Assembly: GCF_013778505.1 (NCBI RefSeq)
Contig: NZ_JAAOWU010000003.1
Coordinates: 62,001-126,000 of the forward strand
Direction: 5' to 3'
DNA from: Pseudomonas sivasensis
Lineage (GTDB): Bacteria > Pseudomonadota > Gammaproteobacteria > Pseudomonadales > Pseudomonadaceae
Length of the DNA stretch: 64,000 bases
Below are positions 63,830-64,000 of this stretch, one piece after another. Below the pieces are notes generated by a model. The model saw only the letters and a list, made by a program, of their open reading frames with translations. It searched no databases and had not been told where the DNA came from. How positions within the stretch are numbered: the first letter of the stretch is position 1; each line of letters starts with the position of its first letter. Made by a program: the position numbers and the translations under genes.

Positions 63830-64000
63830 TCAGATATCCCAGATCACGTTAATCGCAAAGTTGCGGCCGGGCTGGGTGAGGCGGTCGAGGTTGGCCGGGC
63901 CGGTTACCGCGGCTTCGCCGACGCTGTCGTAGCTGCGTACGTCATCCCAGTTCCAGTACTTCTTGTCGGTGAGGTTGTAGAGGCCGCCGTTGATGGTCAC
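63830..64000 (-). CDS. TonB-dependent haem/haemoglobin receptor (C-terminal end only)
   Basis: Only the last 56 codons are inside the window. They read as the end of an outer-membrane receptor barrel: TINGGLYNLTDKKYWNWDDV, then DRLTQPGRNFAINVIWDI with an aromatic next to the end. The NLTDKKYW segment and the final GRNF strand are typical of haem and haemoglobin receptors (HasR/PhuR-like). The neighbouring haem oxygenase supports haem as substrate. The plug and TonB box are outside the window. Confidence 0.85.
   Translation of the reverse strand: MTINGGLYNLTDKKYWNWDDVRSYDSVGEAAVTGPANLDRLTQPGRNFAINVIWDI

Overview
The window is a stretch of chromosome from a Pseudomonas species, most likely of the P. 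fluorescens group. Three things point there: high-GC codon use, gene orders typical of Pseudomonas (nagR-nagA-SIS deaminase-nagF-nagE; ffh / rpsP-rimM-trmD-rplS; xerD-dsbC-hom-thrC-DUF3509-recJ; colR-colS-warA-wapQ), and intergenic REPIN-type repeats built on GTGGGAGGGGGCTTG. The species is an inference. I see no prophage, insertion sequence, CRISPR array or plasmid genes. Nearly all of it looks like conserved core chromosome.

Layout. 1-6 kb: a minus-strand N-acetylglucosamine regulon (NagR, NagA, a NagB-II-like SIS deaminase, the fused phosphotransferase NagF and the start of NagE) with candidate NagR operators ahead of nagR. 6-14.5 kb: an L,D-transpeptidase-like protein, two Nudix hydrolases, a gamma-carbonic-anhydrase-like protein, DUF1289, a small membrane protein, purT, an MHS-type MFS carrier, a CNNM/CorC protein and a CcsA-like membrane protein. 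14.6-18.2 kb: ffh and the rpsP ribosomal operon. 18.3-29 kb: thioesterase, xerD, dsbC, hom, thrC, a DUF3509 protein, a periplasmic TIGR02285 protein, a CaiB/BaiF CoA-transferase, yaeQ and recJ. 29-33 kb: mprF with its AcvB/VirJ-type hydrolase partner. 33.1-33.6 kb: two copies of the initiator tRNA gene, each with its own promoter and terminator. 33.8-42.4 kb: SOS-type dinB, a lipoprotein with proS, ampG, an alkyltransferase-like protein, a DUF481 outer-membrane protein, a HugZ-type protein and fxsA. 42.6-44.6 kb: groES-groEL.

44.7-51.4 kb is the most interesting block. A PAP2-type phosphatase and an LTA-synthase-like sulfatase-fold membrane protein stand divergent to colR-colS-warA-wapQ and a 75-residue membrane protein. 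A shared sequence, ACAAGTTTTTCAC, lies ahead of both the sulfatase-fold gene and warA and is a good candidate ColR site, which would make the block one envelope/LPS-modification regulon.

51.4-55.6 kb holds an RND efflux pump and its adaptor. 55.7-59.4 kb holds a di-haem protein / imelysin / DUF1513 operon of the type linked to iron. The end carries a nitroreductase, a chemoreceptor, a YbaN-like protein, a haem oxygenase and the last 56 codons of a TonB-dependent haem receptor.

Repeats. Six REPINs and a few single REP units sit only between genes, and four of the six lie between convergent genes. They come in two opposite topologies. No wholly unknown system is visible; the best leads are the candidate ColR regulon, the unexplained perfect dyads ahead of purT and of the MFS gene, and the imelysin operon without its usual first gene.
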